Counted from the first letter of the stretch, positions 1-5,728 are shown. The stretch: DNA of 6,702 bases from Eubacterium sp. (GCA_017445525.1 JAFSTZ010000252.1:1-6702); one strand, 5' to 3'. A program made the numbers and translations. The notes: generated by a model not told the origin, from the sequence alone.

Positions 1-1
1 T

Positions 2-103
2 AAGCCAATACCTTTAGAAGAGGTTATGGCAATGGAAAATGAATTATATCAAGTTTATCGTAATCCTAAAAAGAAGGCTGCCTATGAACTTGCAAGAGGT
101 TAA
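2..103 (+). CDS. 3' end of an unidentified gene (partial)
   Basis: An open frame enters from the left edge and ends at TAA 101-103, giving 33 residues that start KPIPLEEVMAMENELYQVYR and finish AAYELARG. The tail is charged and looks helical, with no membrane segment or recognisable motif. I cannot name the family. It stops 25 nt before the cyclodeaminase-like gene on the same strand, with no terminator between them, so the two are probably co-transcribed and this protein may be a functional partner. Its codons are AT-rich (TTA, AGA, GTT), matching the first third of the next gene but not the rest of the window. That it is real coding sequence is supported by the good ribosome binding site of the next gene lying just after its stop. 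Confidence 0.6.
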   Translation, partial: KPIPLEEVMAMENELYQVYRNPKKKAAYELARG

Positions 104-111
104 AGAGAAAG

Positions 112-117
112 AAAGGA
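112..117 (+). promoter_or_regulatory. Ribosome binding site of the cyclodeaminase-like gene
   Basis: AAAGGA lies 11 nt before the ATG at 129, in the short gap after the upstream stop codon. The spacing is slightly long but usable, and it supports the start at 129. Confidence 0.6.
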
Positions 118-128
118 ATTAGAAAATT

Positions 129-1271
129 ATGAGTTATCCAAATGTAGATTTATTATATTTAAATGAAGAAGATATGATTAAGGCAGGAGTTACAGATGTA
201 GTTAAATGTACAGACTGCATGGAAAATGTGTTAAAGCTTTTAGATAAGGGAGACTATAGAATGGGAGGAGAAAATGGAAACTCTCATGGATGTATGGTTA
301 CTTTCCCTGATGAGCCAGAATTTGAAGGTATGCCTAAAAATGGACCTGATAGAAGATTTATGGCTATGCCAGCTTATTTAGGTGGTAAGTTTAAAAGAGC
401 AGGTATGAAGTGGTATGGTTCAAACGTTGAGAACAGAGATAAGGGACTTCCGAGATCAATCCTTATGGTCATGTTGAATGATAAGGATACCGGAGCGCCG
501 CTGGCACTGATGTCGGCAAACCTTTTGTCTGCATATCGTACATCAGGTATTCCCGGTGCGGGAGTAAAGAACCTGGCAGTGAAGAACGCCAAGGTGTTAG
601 GCATCGTAGGTCCGGGTGTTATCAATATCACTGCGATCGAGACCTTTGCAGCGCTTCGCCCGACACTGGATACTCTAAAGATCAAGGGAAGAGGAAGAGA
701 GTCCATAGATAGATGTATCAGCTTTGTAAAGGAGCATTTGCCACAGTTTACAACGATCGAAGTTGTCGATACACTTGAGGAGTGTGTAAGGGGTTCTGAT
801 ATCATGAGCTTTGCAACTTCCACATCGATGGGGATGGATAGAAGCCAGTATCCTTTTATTGAGGAAGAATGGATCAAGCCGGGCGCACTGTTCTGTATCC
901 CGGGTTCGGGAGATTTTTCTGACGAGTATGTATGCAGCAGTAAGGCAAAACTCGTGTGTGACAATATCAAATTGTATGAGGCATGGGCGGAGGAATATCC
1001 GTATCCTACCTACAATACTATTTATATTCCGGGCTGTCTGTGGTTGGATCTGGTTCATGACGGAAAGCTTTCAAAGGACAAGATCATCAACCTCGGAGCG
1101 ATCCTCGCCGGAAAGGCAGAAGGAAGAAAGTCAGATGATGAAGTCATCATCTACTCGGTAGGCGGTATGCCTGTCGAGGATGTAGCATGGGGCAAGCAGT
1201 GTTATGAAAAAGCAAAAAAGCTCGGTATCGGAACCAAGCTCAACCTGTGGGATAAGCCCTATTTATTCTAG
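129..1271 (+). CDS. Ornithine cyclodeaminase/mu-crystallin family protein (tyramine oxidase subunit B-like)
   Basis: This 380-residue protein has the layout of the ornithine cyclodeaminase/mu-crystallin family, whose members use bound NAD(P) to act on amino acids, imines or keto-imines in the cytoplasm. Visible features are the substrate-side block FMAMPAYLGG (77-86), the MKWYGSN block (93-99) with the expected active-site lysine K94, the LLSAYRTSG segment (132-140), and a Rossmann nucleotide-binding turn VLGIVGPGV (156-164) with glycines 161 and 163. It is longer than classical ornithine cyclodeaminase (about 350 residues). From memory, close relatives in Clostridia carry the automatic label 'tyramine oxidase subunit B'; I regard that name as unproven, and the substrate is unknown. 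It starts 25 nt after the upstream gene and is followed by a terminator. The oddity is a sharp composition change near codon 98: AT-rich with TTA/ATT/AGA codons before, and CTG/ATC/GTC-rich after, without a break in the reading frame. Confidence 0.85.
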   Translation: MSYPNVDLLYLNEEDMIKAGVTDVVKCTDCMENVLKLLDKGDYRMGGENGNSHGCMVTFPDEPEFEGMPKNGPDRRFMAMPAYLGGKFKRAGMKWYGSNVENRDKGLPRSILMVMLNDKDTGAPLALMSANLLSAYRTSGIPGAGVKNLAVKNAKVLGIVGPGVINITAIETFAALRPTLDTLKIKGRGRESIDRCISFVKEHLPQFTTIEVVDTLEECVRGSDIMSFATSTSMGMDRSQYPFIEEEWIKPGALFCIPGSGDFSDEYVCSSKAKLVCDNIKLYEAWAEEYPYPTYNTIYIPGCLWLDLVHDGKLSKDKIINLGAILAGKAEGRKSDDEVIIYSVGGMPVEDVAWGKQCYEKAKKLGIGTKLNLWDKPYLF

Positions 1272-1301
1272 GTCACATCTCTCTTCCATATTCTATAAAG
1301 G

Positions 1302-1335
1302 AGGCGGCGCCCGATTGGGTGTCGTTTCTTTTTTA
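1302..1335 (+). terminator. Intrinsic terminator after the cyclodeaminase-like gene
   Basis: An 11-bp stem (1302-1312 with 1317-1327, several G-U pairs; core GGCGCCC against GGGTGTC) closes a GATT loop. It runs into a T-rich tract at 1325-1335. It lies about 30 nt after the TAG at 1269-1271 and ends the first transcription unit before the pncB promoter. Confidence 0.8.
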
Positions 1336-1347
1336 TTTCAGGAAACG

Positions 1348-1369
1348 TTGTCAAGTACACATTTGACAA
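1348..1369. promoter_or_regulatory. Inverted-repeat candidate operator over the pncB -35 box
   Basis: TTGTCAA (1348-1354) and TTGACAA (1363-1369) are perfect reverse complements separated by 8 nt (GTACACAT). The right arm contains the whole -35 hexamer, so a bound protein would block RNA polymerase. In Firmicutes, NAD-salvage genes are often repressed by the nicotinate-sensing regulator NiaR. I cannot confirm that this matches a NiaR box, so the regulator's identity is a guess. Confidence 0.45.
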
Positions 1370-1391
1370 AACAATATAAATATGACATAAT
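1363..1391 (+). promoter_or_regulatory. Sigma-A-type promoter of pncB
   Basis: A perfect -35 TTGACA (1363-1368), a 17-nt spacer, and a -10 CATAAT (1386-1391) with a TG extended -10 at 1383-1384. Transcription would begin near 1398, leaving a leader of about 110 nt before the start codon at 1510. The leader contains weak inverted repeats (ATCATG 1419-1424 with CATGAT 1446-1451), and I see no riboswitch I recognise in it. Confidence 0.8.
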
Positions 1392-1498
1392 ACTGTTGTT
1401 CATACTTGAATCATATATATCATGTACATCAGTCAGTGTTTTACGCATGATCACAGTGTGGACAGCACAGTTATAAATGTTAGCATTCTTTTATAAAC

Positions 1499-1506
1499 AG
1501 GGGGAA
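1499..1506 (+). promoter_or_regulatory. Ribosome binding site that fixes the pncB start
   Basis: AGGGGGAA lies just before ATG 1510. The upstream in-frame ATG at 1477 has no such site and would add 11 residues not typical of the family, so 1510 is preferred. Confidence 0.7.
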
Positions 1507-1509
1507 ATC

Positions 1510-2982
1510 ATGGACAATCGTAATTTCACACTGCTTACCGACTACTATGAATTGACGATGATGCAGGGGTACTTTAAAAATGATGTAAAGGAAAAAGCTG
1601 TTTTCGATGTCTTCTACAGAAGGAATCCCGATGACGGAGGCTTCGCTATCTGTGCGGGTTTGCAGCATGTCATCGATTATATAAATAACCTGCACTTCAG
1701 TGAAGATGATATAGAGTACTTACGAGGTCTCGGAGACTTTGATGATGATTTTCTTGATTATCTCTCCAAGTTCAAGTTTACGGGAGATCTGTATGCTATA
1801 CCTGAGGGTTCGGTGATCTTCCCGAGGGAGCCGCTGGTCAAAGTGGTTGCTCCTATCATGGAAGCCCAGCTGGTCGAGACTGCGATACTGAACCTAGTCA
1901 ACCATCAGTCCCTGATCGCTACCAAGGCGGCCAGAGTATGCTACGCTGCAGAGGGCGGAGCCGTGATGGAGTTCGGTCTCAGACGTGCACAGGGGCCGGA
2001 TGCGGGAACCTTTGGCGCCAGAGCAGCAGTGATCGGCGGATGTATAGGTACGAGCAACGTTATATGTGCCAAGGAGTATGATGTTCCGGCGCTTGGAACA
2101 CATGCGCACAGCTGGATCATGAGCTTCCCCGACGAGCTGACTGCTTTCAGAAAGTATGCAGAGCTTTATCCCGGTAACACAACCTTACTTGTAGACACTT
2201 ATGATACTCTCCGCTCGGGCTTACCTCATGCCATCCAGGTATTTGAGGAGCTTCGCGACAAGGGAGCCATGCCGAAGATGTACGGTATCAGACTTGACAG
2301 CGGTGACCTGGCTTATTTATCCAAAAAAGCGAGAAAAATGCTCGATGAAGCCGGCTTCACTGATGCCAAGATATGTGCCTCATCAGATCTTGATGAATAC
2401 CTGATCGACTCTCTGTTGGCGCAGGGCGCTATGATAGACAGCTGGGGCGTCGGGACCAACATGATCACCTCAAAAGATACTCCGTCATTCGGCGGCGTCT
2501 ATAAGCTGTCTGCCATCGCCGTGGATGACGATGCAGCATCAGACAGTGCAGATAAATGGGAGCCGAAGATCAAGCTTTCAGAGAATCCTGTTAAGGTTAC
2601 CAACCCCGGAAACAAAACAGTCTTCAGGATATATGACAAGGATTCCGGAAAGATAAAAGCAGACCTCATCGCGCTCGCCGGAGAGACCTTTGATACCACC
2701 GTGGATATGATGCTTTTTGATCCGGATGCTACATGGAAGAAAACGAGACTTGATGCATTCTCCTATGAAATGAAGGAGATCCTGGTTCCCGTCTTTAAAA
2801 ACGGTCAGTGCATATATGAGTCACCATCTGTCATGGAGATCCAGGCTTTCTGCAAAAAAGAGATCGACACACTGTGGGATGAGAGCAGACGTCTGATCAA
2901 TCCTCAGCAGGTACATGTCGATCTTTCAGATAAATTATATGACATGAAGGCGGAGCTTCTGGAAAAATACTCATCTATCTGA
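1510..2982 (+). CDS. pncB: Nicotinate phosphoribosyltransferase
   Basis: This 490-residue protein makes nicotinate mononucleotide from nicotinate and PRPP, with ATP hydrolysis, in the cytosol. It is the entry step of Preiss-Handler NAD salvage. Family signatures, numbered from the ATG at 1510: the N-terminal LLTDYYELTMMQGYF; EFGLRRAQGPDAG (154-166); GTHAHSW (196-202), which holds the histidine expected to be phosphorylated; LVDTYDTLRSG; RLDSGDLAY (261-269) for the phosphoribosyl substrate; and SWGVGTN plus SFGGVYKL towards the C-terminal domain. The length is normal for the clostridial enzyme and nothing looks broken. It is a single-gene unit with its own promoter and terminator. A perfect inverted repeat over the -35 box suggests repression, plausibly by niacin/NAD status. 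An alternative start at 1477 is in frame but lacks a ribosome binding site. Confidence 0.95.
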   Translation: MDNRNFTLLTDYYELTMMQGYFKNDVKEKAVFDVFYRRNPDDGGFAICAGLQHVIDYINNLHFSEDDIEYLRGLGDFDDDFLDYLSKFKFTGDLYAIPEGSVIFPREPLVKVVAPIMEAQLVETAILNLVNHQSLIATKAARVCYAAEGGAVMEFGLRRAQGPDAGTFGARAAVIGGCIGTSNVICAKEYDVPALGTHAHSWIMSFPDELTAFRKYAELYPGNTTLLVDTYDTLRSGLPHAIQVFEELRDKGAMPKMYGIRLDSGDLAYLSKKARKMLDEAGFTDAKICASSDLDEYLIDSLLAQGAMIDSWGVGTNMITSKDTPSFGGVYKLSAIAVDDDAASDSADKWEPKIKLSENPVKVTNPGNKTVFRIYDKDSGKIKADLIALAGETFDTTVDMMLFDPDATWKKTRLDAFSYEMKEILVPVFKNGQCIYESPSVMEIQAFCKKEIDTLWDESRRLINPQQVHVDLSDKLYDMKAELLEKYSSI

Positions 2983-3010
2983 TCCATATGTAACCTTGTG
3001 TATAATAAAA

Positions 3011-3041
3011 ACCCGGAAAGATTACCTTTCCGGATTTTTAT
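3011..3041. terminator. Bidirectional terminator between pncB and hydG
   Basis: A perfect 8-bp stem, CCGGAAAG (3013-3020) and CTTTCCGG (3026-3033), closes an ATTAC loop. On the plus strand it is followed by ATTTTTATTT, and on the minus strand by GTTTTTATTA. It lies 30 nt after the pncB stop and 25 nt after the hydG stop, so it can end both convergent transcripts. Confidence 0.9.
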
Positions 3042-3057
3042 TTATAAATTCTTCTCA

Positions 3058-4476
3058 TCAAAACCTGAAATCCCTGCCGCCGGCTACGATATCGTTCAGA
3101 TAGTCGGCGGTTTTTTGTCTCACTTTTTCGTTCGGGATGACCGCGATCTCCTTCTGTATCATCTCCATACCGATGCGCCTCGTATCCTCGCTCGCATAAT
3201 CCTCCAGATACTCCTTTAAAGTCAAAAGAGCATTCGGATGACAGCAGTTCAAGATCTGCATATTTTTACAGAGCTCCATAAACCTGTCGCCGGTGCGTCC
3301 GGCTCTGTAGCAGGCGGTACAGAAGCTCGGTATATATCCCAGCCTCATCAGCCAGTTGACTACCTCATCAAGTGTTCTCCTGTCGCTGACGTCAAACTGC
3401 GAAGAGTTGTCCTCCGGAGCCTCCTCCTCTGCGTAGCCGCCCACGCTGGTACGCGACCCTCCGCTGATCTGTGAGACACCGAGCGGCAGCACCATCTCTC
3501 TGACCTTCTGCGACTCTCTGGTGGAGATGATCATTCCGGTATAAGGCACGGCTATGCGGATAAGCGCACAGATCTTGGCAAATGTCTCATCCGAGATACC
3601 GCCGTCAAACTCATCCGGATCGATATCGTCCGCTCTCTTCACTCTCGGCATACTGATGGTATGCGGTCCTACACCCTGCACAGCCTCCAGATGCTCCGCG
3701 TGCATCAGGACTCCGGCGAACTCGTATCTGTACAGCTCGAGTCCGTAAAGGACGCCCAGCCCTACATCGTCGATGCCGCCCTCCATCGCGCGGTCCATCG
3801 CCTCGGTATGATAGTCATAGTCGTGCTTCGGTCCCGTGGGATGCAGCTTCAGATAAGACTCCTTATTGTAAGTCTCCTGGAACAGTATATATGTACCGAT
3901 CTCAGCGTCCTTGAGCTTTTTATAATTCTCCACGGTGGTAGCCGCGATGTTTACATTTATACGCCTGATCGCACCATTTTTATGATGGATATTATAGATG
4001 GTGTCGATGCTCTCAAGTATATACTCGATGGAATTGTTTATCGGATCCTCGCCGGCCTCGATGGCAAGTCTTTTGTGTCCCATATCCTGCAGCGCGATAA
4101 CCTCGTCCCTGATCTGCTCCTGTGTCAGCTTCACGCGGCGTATGTTTTTGTTGGTTCCGTGATAGGGACAGTAGAGGCATCCGTTCACACAATAGTTAGA
4201 TAAATATAACGGTGCAAAGAGCACTATCCTGTTGCCGTAATAATCCTGCTTGATCTCCTCTGCAAGCTTGTAGCACTCAGCTATGATCTCCTCATCCTCG
4301 CAGGCGAGAAGCACCGAAGCATCGCGGTGTCCCAGCCCCTTTCTCTCTCTCGCTTTGTCCAGGATCTCACGCAGTAAAACCTTATCATCTTTGTGAGCGT
4401 CCGCATATGCGAGTGTCTCCATGATCTCCTCGTGGTTGATAAACTCTTCTGCCTTCATGGATTCTTTGTTATACAT
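3058..4476 (-). CDS. hydG: [FeFe] hydrogenase H-cluster maturase HydG (radical SAM tyrosine lyase)
   Basis: HydG splits L-tyrosine into p-cresol, CO and cyanide and delivers an Fe-cysteine-CO/CN unit for the H-cluster of [FeFe] hydrogenase. The 472-residue length is typical. The radical-SAM cluster motif is C96-x3-C100-x2-C103 (within NYCVNGCLYC). The HydG-specific auxiliary cluster motif C-x2-C-x22-C is present at C386, C389 and C412 near the C-terminus. The block GVSQISGGSRTSVGGY (333-348) is also characteristic of HydG; the related tyrosine lyase ThiH lacks the C-terminal cysteine motif. An AGGAGG ribosome binding site (4482-4487) lies 5 nt before the ATG. It follows hypB by 111 nt on the same strand with no T-tract terminator between, so the two are likely co-transcribed. 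The usual partners hydE, hydF and the hydrogenase itself are not in this window. All cluster ligands are intact. Confidence 0.95.
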   Translation of the reverse strand: MYNKESMKAEEFINHEEIMETLAYADAHKDDKVLLREILDKARERKGLGHRDASVLLACEDEEIIAECYKLAEEIKQDYYGNRIVLFAPLYLSNYCVNGCLYCPYHGTNKNIRRVKLTQEQIRDEVIALQDMGHKRLAIEAGEDPINNSIEYILESIDTIYNIHHKNGAIRRINVNIAATTVENYKKLKDAEIGTYILFQETYNKESYLKLHPTGPKHDYDYHTEAMDRAMEGGIDDVGLGVLYGLELYRYEFAGVLMHAEHLEAVQGVGPHTISMPRVKRADDIDPDEFDGGISDETFAKICALIRIAVPYTGMIISTRESQKVREMVLPLGVSQISGGSRTSVGGYAEEEAPEDNSSQFDVSDRRTLDEVVNWLMRLGYIPSFCTACYRAGRTGDRFMELCKNMQILNCCHPNALLTLKEYLEDYASEDTRRIGMEMIQKEIAVIPNEKVRQKTADYLNDIVAGGRDFRF

Positions 4477-4481
4477 GTCTT

Positions 4482-4487
4482 CCTCCT
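4482..4487 (-). promoter_or_regulatory. Ribosome binding site of hydG
   Basis: A perfect AGGAGG on the minus strand, 5 nt before the hydG ATG. It supports the start at 4476 over the internal ATG six codons later. Confidence 0.8.
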
Positions 4488-4500
4488 AACACTTCTCATC

Positions 4501-4515
4501 TCCGGTCTTGCCGGA
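4501..4515 (-). other. Small hairpin in the hypB-hydG spacer
   Basis: TCCGG and CCGGA form a perfect 5-bp stem around a 5-nt loop, 25 nt before hydG. No T-tract follows on the minus strand, so it is not an intrinsic terminator. It could affect mRNA processing or stability, but this is only a possibility. Confidence 0.35.
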
Positions 4516-4541
4516 CATCACTCCCATCTGTGAGCATCAAC

Positions 4542-4601
4542 TGCACGGTGCTTCATCTGCCAATCCGGGCATACATGCACCGCCCTTTCATCTGCCTATC
4601 C
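4542..4601. repeat. Imperfect direct repeat duplicating the hypB 3' end
   Basis: TTCATCTGCCAATCC (4552-4566) and TTCATCTGCCTATCC (4587-4601) differ at one base. Weaker similarity extends left of each copy (TGCAC at 4542 and 4576). The right copy includes the hypB stop codon and its last codons, and the left copy lies downstream in the hypB-hydG spacer. It looks like a decayed duplication of roughly 35 nt. Confidence 0.5.
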
Positions 4602-5259
4602 ACTCATCCACCTGCTCCGACAGCCATGCGCACCAGTCATCTATCCCCTCGCCGGTCTTGGCGCAGATGGGGATGACCTTGGCATCCGGATTTCTCTTTG
4701 CGACGTACTCCCTGCATTTATCCATATCAAAATCAAAGTAAGGAAGCACGTCCGTCTTATTTATCAAAACAACATCGCAGATGGAAAACATCAACGGGTA
4801 CTTCAGCGGCTTGTCGTCGCCCTCGGGCACGGACAGTATCATAGCGTTTTTAACAGCGCCCGTGTCGAACTCCGCCGGGCAGACGAGATTGCCGACGTTC
4901 TCGAGGATGGCGAGCTCTATGTCCCTGCCGTCAAGCTCGTCAAGTCCCTGCTTCGTCATACCCGCATCGAGGTGACACATCCCGCCGGTGTGCAGCTGTA
5001 TGGACTCCACTCCGGTTTCAGCGATCTTCTTGGCGTCCACGTCCGAGTCGATATCCGCCTCCATAACGCCGATCCTGTAACGATCCTTCAGCCTCTCTAT
5101 AGTTTGTCTCAGCGTAGTTGTCTTCCCCGCGCCGGGAGAGGACATGAGGTTCAAGAGAAATACTCCCTTCTCCTTCAGCTCATCCCTGAGCATATCCGCT
5201 TCTTTATCATTGTCCTCGTAGACACTTCTTTTGACATCGATGATCCTGACCTTATCCAT
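4588..5259 (-). CDS. hypB: HypB-family nickel-incorporation GTPase
   Basis: This 223-residue SIMIBI-class GTPase matches HypB, which uses GTP hydrolysis to pass nickel to [NiFe]-hydrogenase precursors (with HypA) or to urease. The P-loop is SSPGAGKTTTL (40-50). The switch region ENVGNLVCPAEFDTG (120-134) and the guanine-specificity motif NKTD (167-170) are present, followed by a CAKTGEG loop (199-205). The metal-site residues of the G domain are visible: C95-H96 in GGMCHLDAG and C127 in LVCPAE. The extra N-terminal CxxCGC motif and the histidine-rich stretch of some HypBs are absent. The ribosome binding site AAAGGAG lies 6 nt before the ATG. It is the first visible gene of an operon with hydG, an unusual setting because [FeFe] hydrogenase contains no nickel. 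No hypA or [NiFe]-hydrogenase gene is visible here, so its client protein is uncertain. Confidence 0.92.
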   Translation of the reverse strand: MDKVRIIDVKRSVYEDNDKEADMLRDELKEKGVFLLNLMSSPGAGKTTTLRQTIERLKDRYRIGVMEADIDSDVDAKKIAETGVESIQLHTGGMCHLDAGMTKQGLDELDGRDIELAILENVGNLVCPAEFDTGAVKNAMILSVPEGDDKPLKYPLMFSICDVVLINKTDVLPYFDFDMDKCREYVAKRNPDAKVIPICAKTGEGIDDWCAWLSEQVDEWIGR

Positions 5260-5265
5260 TTTTCA

Positions 5266-5272
5266 CTCCTTT
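5266..5272 (-). promoter_or_regulatory. Ribosome binding site of hypB
   Basis: AAAGGAG on the minus strand, 6 nt before ATG 5259. It lies just downstream of the structured leader, 9 nt past the closing stem of that fold. Confidence 0.75.
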
Positions 5273-5281
5273 AATCTTTAT

Positions 5282-5396
5282 GGCTGTCACTCTCCATATA
5301 GAGATCGATACACCCACATCGACTACCTCAGCCGACGAAACTGGGAAACGATTCTCCGGCAAGGAGTTTCCGGACAGCCTGACGCTTTAACCAGCG
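5282..5396 (-). ncRNA. Candidate structured 5' leader of hypB (possible riboswitch or cis-RNA)
   Basis: The minus-strand leader between the hypB promoter and its ribosome binding site can fold into a multi-branch structure. A 7-bp closing stem joins 5373-5379 to 5282-5288 (GGCTGTC with GACAGCC). Inside it are three hairpins: 5366-5371 with 5344-5349 (or an inner CTCC/GGAG stem 5354-5357 with 5363-5366), 5318-5322 with 5305-5309, and 5300-5303 with 5290-5293. A further 5-bp hairpin (ACGCT/AGCGT, about 5382-5397) precedes the closing stem. The ribosome binding site is close enough for the fold to influence translation. I do not recognise a named riboswitch class. A metal-sensing role is suggested only by the downstream gene. 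Confidence 0.4.
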
Positions 5397-5403
5397 TTTC
5401 CTT

Positions 5404-5433
5404 ATAATATAGTTCCTAAAGATTTTATCACAA
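5404..5433 (-). promoter_or_regulatory. Probable promoter of the hypB-hydG operon
   Basis: On the minus strand there is a -35-like TTGTGA (5428-5433), an 18-nt spacer, and a -10 TATTAT (5404-5409). Transcription would begin near 5397, giving a leader of roughly 135-140 nt that contains the foldable region. Confidence 0.5.
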
Positions 5434-5484
5434 GCGGATATTTATATCAAGAGAAACTTTGATAATATACGTTGCTATTCACGG

Positions 5485-5547
5485 CTGATAAATGCATGTA
5501 CACATGATGAATGCTTGCATTTGAAAACATGGATATACATTTATCAG
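5485..5547. repeat. 10-bp perfect inverted repeat in the divergent intergenic region
   Basis: CTGATAAATG (5485-5494) and CATTTATCAG (5538-5547) are exact reverse complements separated by 43 nt. The left arm can instead pair partly with GCATTT at 5517-5522. No coding sequence is seen here. It may be a regulatory or small mobile-repeat remnant. Confidence 0.45.
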
Positions 5548-5549
5548 GC

Positions 5550-5600
5550 TAAGGGCAGTCACTCCCATACATGAGAAAAGAGTGGTGTCCCTTTATTTAT
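5550..5600 (+). other. Imperfect hairpin with weak T-rich tail
   Basis: AAGGG and CACTC on the left (5551-5564) pair with GAGTG and CCCTT on the right (5580-5593), with an internal mismatch and a loop of about 15 nt. The run after it is TATTTATG, too weak to call a confident terminator. No plus-strand gene lies directly upstream for it to end. Confidence 0.3.
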
Positions 5601-5626
5601 GTCAAAAATATGACGGAATTTTGCCT

Positions 5627-5656
5627 TTCGTCACATTTTATTTACCATTCGTCACA
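5627..5656 (+). promoter_or_regulatory. Paired 9-bp direct repeats upstream of the beta-helix gene promoter
   Basis: TTCGTCACA occurs at 5627-5635 and again at 5648-5656, separated by 12 nt, so the start-to-start distance is 21 bp (two helical turns). The second copy ends 6 nt before the -35 box. This geometry is typical of activator sites, such as those bound by LytTR-type response regulators. A related inverted element, TGACGGAA, lies at 5611-5618. Confidence 0.5.
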
Positions 5657-5662
5657 GAATTA

Positions 5663-5690
5663 TTGACTTTTTTGATTTTTTAGGTAAGAT
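5663..5690 (+). promoter_or_regulatory. Probable promoter of the beta-helix protein gene
   Basis: A -35 TTGACT (5663-5668), a 16-nt spacer, and a -10-like TAAGAT (5685-5690). Transcription would start near 5697, about 40 nt before the ATG. Confidence 0.55.
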
Positions 5691-5722
5691 AAAACTGTAA
5701 CTTGCATAATATCAATAAGGAT

Positions 5723-5728
5723 AGGGAG
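5723..5728 (+). promoter_or_regulatory. Ribosome binding site of the beta-helix protein gene
   Basis: AGGGAG lies 9 nt before ATG 5738. It supports that start, which also gives a clean signal peptide. Confidence 0.65.

Noticed and set aside
374..970. Minus-strand 198-codon open frame inside the cyclodeaminase-like gene
   Set aside because: It overlaps a well-supported family gene over its whole length, has no recognisable motif, and has no promoter or ribosome binding site.
1204..1476. Plus-strand 90-codon open frame across the terminator and pncB promoter
   Set aside because: It starts inside the cyclodeaminase-like gene, runs through a terminator hairpin and promoter, and encodes no recognisable protein.
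1477..1509. Earlier in-frame ATG for pncB
   Set aside because: There is no ribosome binding site before 1477, whereas AGGGGGAA lies right before ATG 1510. The extra 11 residues are not family-like.
1398..1509. Possible NAD-type riboswitch in the pncB leader
   Set aside because: Only short, weak inverted repeats are present, and I recognise no conserved riboswitch core.
2995..3010. TATAAT-like sequence just after pncB
   Set aside because: No -35 partner at a proper distance, and it sits immediately before a terminator with no plus-strand gene following.
3661..4203. Plus-strand 180-codon open frame inside hydG
   Set aside because: It is antisense to HydG coding sequence that includes the radical-SAM cluster region, and its protein shows no coherent features.
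5290..5325. Short leader peptide before hypB (MWVYRSLYGE on the minus strand)
   Set aside because: Ten codons with no ribosome binding site. It is more simply part of the foldable leader.
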